From an uncultured Chloroflexota bacterium (lineage in GTDB: Bacteria > Chloroflexota > UBA4733), in assembly GCA_937967325.1 (NCBI GenBank), contig CALBSQ010000322.1:1-35210 (forward strand): DNA of 35,210 nt. Reading direction: 5' to 3'. How positions within the stretch are numbered: position 1 is the stretch's first letter; every line of letters begins with the position of its first letter. Below the pieces are notes generated by a model. The model saw only the letters and a program-made list of their open reading frames with translations. It made no database searches and was not told the origin of the DNA. Positions 33,277-35,210 of this stretch are shown here, in pieces. The position numbers and the translations under genes were made by a program.

Positions 33277-33450
33277 CTCGACTTTGGCCATGTGGGTCGC
33301 TGAGCACGAACAGCATACCAGTGTTGAAGGTTTGGCCCCGTCGGATATTTGAATGTCGGCTTTCGACCGCCATATGAAGAAACCCGGAGCAAGACTGAGG
33401 CTCATCTGGCGGTCGTCCGATCACACAATGCCCAAATGGCCAATGTCGAG
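33277..33450. repeat. Nested imperfect inverted repeats
   Basis: The outer arms 33277-33296 and 33431-33450 are reverse complements at 18 of 20 positions. Inside, CGACCGCCA at 33364-33372 pairs with 33407-33415. No gene is supported here. It may be a small mobile remnant or a folded leader or regulatory RNA upstream of the secreted protein gene. Confidence 0.5.
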
Positions 33451-33464
33451 TTGAGAACGTTTTA

Positions 33465-33500
33465 CAAATTCGCGCGGTACGAATTTGGACGGCAAATTCG
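33465..33500. promoter_or_regulatory. Three CAAATTCG/CGAATTTG sites, operator-like
   Basis: CAAATTCG at 33465-33472, its inverse CGAATTTG at 33480-33487, and CAAATTCG again at 33493-33500. The block is AT-rich within GC-rich DNA, as is common for regulator binding sites. It lies about 265 bp upstream of the 32221-33201 gene. Function inferred. Confidence 0.45.
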
Positions 33501-33788
33501 CACCCGTTCAGATGGCGCGCTGCCGGTTACGCTGCACAAAATTTGATACGTCTATCATAGATGTGGCGTCGGCGGGCCTGACACCGACTTCAGCCTAGGT
33601 ATTTTTTGCGGGCTATGGCGGCCGTGCCATTTGGCACAACTCCTTTCCCTCCGGGGACGCTAGGGAGCAGCTAGATGGGTGCCTTCCCGTTGAGCTGGGG
33701 CGAGCTCCCGCAGGGTTGCTGAGAGTCATGGGTTCGGCGCCGTCCCCTGCAGCGTGCCGCTAGCCTACCACCGCGCCAGCGCGCCGTC

Positions 33789-33904
33789 TGTCAACCAGGC
33801 CCGTCAACCCGGTGTCAACTCTGTGTCCCCGGCGAGCGCCTTGGTTGACAGGAAAGCGGCGCTCGGGCCGAATTCATGTCAACCGCGTGTCCACCCCTGT
33901 CAAC
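33789..33904. promoter_or_regulatory. Cluster of six TGTCAAC/GTTGACA heptamers
   Basis: Copies at 33789-33795, 33802-33808 (one change), 33813-33819, 33844-33850 (inverted), 33877-33883 and 33898-33904. The last overlaps the stop codon of the LuxR-type regulator gene. Each also contains a TTGACA-type hexamer on one strand, but no matching -10 boxes were found, so regulator sites are as likely as promoters. The rest of 33202-33899 holds the repeats listed separately and no gene. Confidence 0.45.
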
Positions 33905-34475
33905 TCTTGGCCCGTAGTCGGCAGACGCGGACCAGATCGGCGGTGGTCGGCAGGTCCCACTTCCTCCGGAGGCGGGACAGATAGGTCTTCACGGTGCCGG
34001 GCGCGATCCCCAGGTCCTGCCCGATCTCTGCGTCCGTCTTGCCCTCTGCCGCCAGGCGCAGCACCGCCGCTTCCTGCGCGCTGGGCTCCGGGCGCCTGGC
34101 GGGCGCCGGCCCGACGTAGGGCCGTCGTTGTAGGCTGCGCAGCTTTGCCAGGAGCGGCAGCAGCCCGATGTCGGCCGGCAGTGCCGTCAGCGGCCCGCGT
34201 GCCGCCGCGCGCAAGATTCGCAGATCCTCCTCGTGACGGTAGAGGACGAAGGTGGCGACATCGGTCGCGGCCAGTATGCGGGAGCACCGCTCCAGCTCCT
34301 CCGCCGTGCCGGAGGAGCAGTCGAGGAGCAGGAAGTCGCGCGGGTGCAGGCCGGCGGCGGCCACGAGCAGCTCCTCCTCGGTGACTACCCGTTTCCGGGT
34401 GATCCCCGCCCGCGCGAAGATCGCGGGCAGGAGTGCCGCCAGGTCGTCGTTGTTCTCGAGGAGGATCGCGCGCAC
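33900..34475 (-). CDS. Receiver-like / LuxR-type HTH transcriptional regulator
   Basis: A 191-residue DNA-binding protein. The N-terminal part (MRAILLENNDDLAALLPAIF, DFLLLDCSSG, VATFVLYRHEED) is a receiver-like domain with a candidate Asp in LLLDC. The first strand has NND in place of the usual acidic pair, so phosphorylation is doubtful. The C-terminal HTH (about 130-185: EAAVLRLAAEGKTDAEIGQD, LGIAPGTVKTYLSRLRRKW) is a NarL/LuxR type. No sensor kinase gene is adjacent. GTG start with only a distant AAGGA. Confidence 0.8.
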   Translation of the reverse strand: MRAILLENNDDLAALLPAIFARAGITRKRVVTEEELLVAAAGLHPRDFLLLDCSSGTAEELERCSRILAATDVATFVLYRHEEDLRILRAAARGPLTALPADIGLLPLLAKLRSLQRRPYVGPAPARRPEPSAQEAAVLRLAAEGKTDAEIGQDLGIAPGTVKTYLSRLRRKWDLPTTADLVRVCRLRAKS

Positions 34476-34903
34476 TGACCGGCTCTGTTCCTTGTGGCGG
34501 AGCCATCGGCAGATGGCAGATGGCTGACTGAGCTATGCTACCGCGACCGCCGCCGCCGAACATTAAGGACCGGTTTGCGGGGTCGACCAGATAGCCAGTG
34601 TCGAACGCGGGATGCTGTCACGATCGTGACAACACGCGGCGGAGCCGGCTCGCCGCAGATGGCGTTCCGCCGACCACCGCGAGGGAGCCCGCTGCCGCCG
34701 CGGGAGGATGTCTGGGATGTAGCAGCCGCCGGTCCGCCCGACGCTGAACCGTCGGGCTAACAGGACCAACCCTGCTAAAGCAGGCTAAGGACGATGTCAG
34801 TTGCGGTCGGTGATCCTAGCCGGCTTATGGAAGTTGTCATTTAGATCCTGGGGTTTGGCCTGGCGAATGCGACGCGTCCGGGCGCAGCGGAAAGGGGACG
34901 GCG
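34476..34903. other. Intergenic region upstream of the LuxR-type gene
   Basis: 428 bp without a supported gene. It contains the 16-bp palindrome listed next, short GCAGATG repeats near 34510-34525, and a small stem CCTGCTAAAGCAGG near 34770. The part after about 34800 probably belongs to the left end of the IS630-like element, but no inverted end could be defined as the right end is outside the window. Confidence 0.4.
34616..34631. promoter_or_regulatory. Perfect 16-bp palindrome TGTCACGATCGTGACA
   Basis: A perfect dyad of the type bound by dimeric regulators (CRP/FNR-like half sites TGTCA/TGACA). It lies 141 bp upstream of the LuxR-type gene start. Binding protein unknown. Confidence 0.5.
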
Positions 34904-35210
34904 ATGCGGCGGGTGGTCTTGGACGAGGCACAGCGGGTGCAGCTCGAAGGGGTGCGGGATCACGCGACCAGGCCCTACCTGCGGGAGCGGGCGGCGGGGA
35001 TCCTGAAAGTGGCGGCCGGGCAGTCGGCCGCGGCGGTGGCGCGGAGCGGGCTGTTGCGCGCGCATAACCCCGACACGGTGCGGGACTGGTTGAACCGCTA
35101 CCGCGACGGGGCGATCGCGGGGCTGCGGATCCGGGGCGGGCGCGGGCGCAGGCCCGCGTTTTCCCCAGCGGCGGTAGAAACGGCATCAGCGGCCCTCGGC
35201 GGCGGCGAGC
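34904..35210 (+). CDS. HTH-domain transposase, IS630-like, partial at window end
   Basis: An ATG after AAAGGGGA opens a frame with no stop to the end of the window (102 codons). The product (RRVVLDEAQRVQLEGVRDHA, RERAAGILKVAAGQSAAAVA, RAHNPDTVRDWLNRYRDG, GLRIRGGRGRRPAFSP) is the N-terminal helix-turn-helix part of IS630/Tc1-mariner-like transposases. The DDE part would lie beyond the window. Confidence 0.7.
   Translation, partial: MRRVVLDEAQRVQLEGVRDHATRPYLRERAAGILKVAAGQSAAAVARSGLLRAHNPDTVRDWLNRYRDGAIAGLRIRGGRGRRPAFSPAAVETASAALGGGE

Noticed and set aside
33349..33546. 65-codon plus-strand open frame
   Set aside because: It covers the inverted-repeat and CAAATTCG block, lacks a ribosome site and resembles no family.

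Overview
The window reads as chromosomal DNA of a GC-rich bacterium, most likely a member of the Chloroflexota. This is inference from gene content: Uma2, DUF1802, DUF433 and SBBP-repeat genes, a stand-alone two-domain siroheme decarboxylase, the MEP isoprenoid gene dxr, frequent GTG/TTG starts and many small intergenic inverted repeats. No rRNA, tRNA or CRISPR array was found.

Left part (about 1-5.3 kb): an SDR oxidoreductase, the translational GTPase TypA/BipA with a GTG start and a large hairpin in its leader, a Uma2 nuclease-fold protein, a small secreted protein and a D-2-hydroxyacid dehydrogenase. A 175-bp MITE-like inverted repeat separates this part from the next.

Core operon (about 5.6-12.4 kb, minus strand): rpsB-tsf-pyrH-dtxR-frr-cdsA-dxr-rseP. 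This is the widespread translation / nucleotide / envelope cluster with two changes. A DtxR-type metalloregulator is coupled between pyrH and frr, and the usual uppS position between frr and cdsA holds only about 260 bp bounded by heptamer repeats. These repeats run into the cdsA start and form a chain of overlapping mini-ORFs. rpsB has a structured leader.

Envelope and housekeeping part (about 12.5-17.4 kb): an S41 peptidase-like lipoprotein that lacks the catalytic lysine, a xylose-isomerase-like TIM barrel, a SpoIID/LytB protein and a small membrane protein.

Mixed and decaying part (about 17.4-22.7 kb): remnants of a hicAB module, a frameshifted SBBP-repeat gene with a PASQV tail, an unassigned two-gene cassette, a P-loop kinase-like protein, a P1-family peptidase, a secreted PASQV-motif protein and a DinB-like protein.

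Second housekeeping block (about 22.9-27.6 kb): a fused siroheme decarboxylase; an overlapping operon of RqcH (NFACT), DUF1802 and a receiver-like protein; and divergent gmk.

Accessory island (about 27.6-35.2 kb): a DUF433 protein, a leaderless barnase-like RNase with an overlapping barstar-like inhibitor, an IS982-family element with 7-bp target duplication inserted into a lipoprotein beta-propeller gene (both halves still readable and in frame across the junction), two secreted proteins, a receiver/LuxR-type regulator with unusual flanking motifs, and the start of an HTH/IS630-like transposase cut by the window end.
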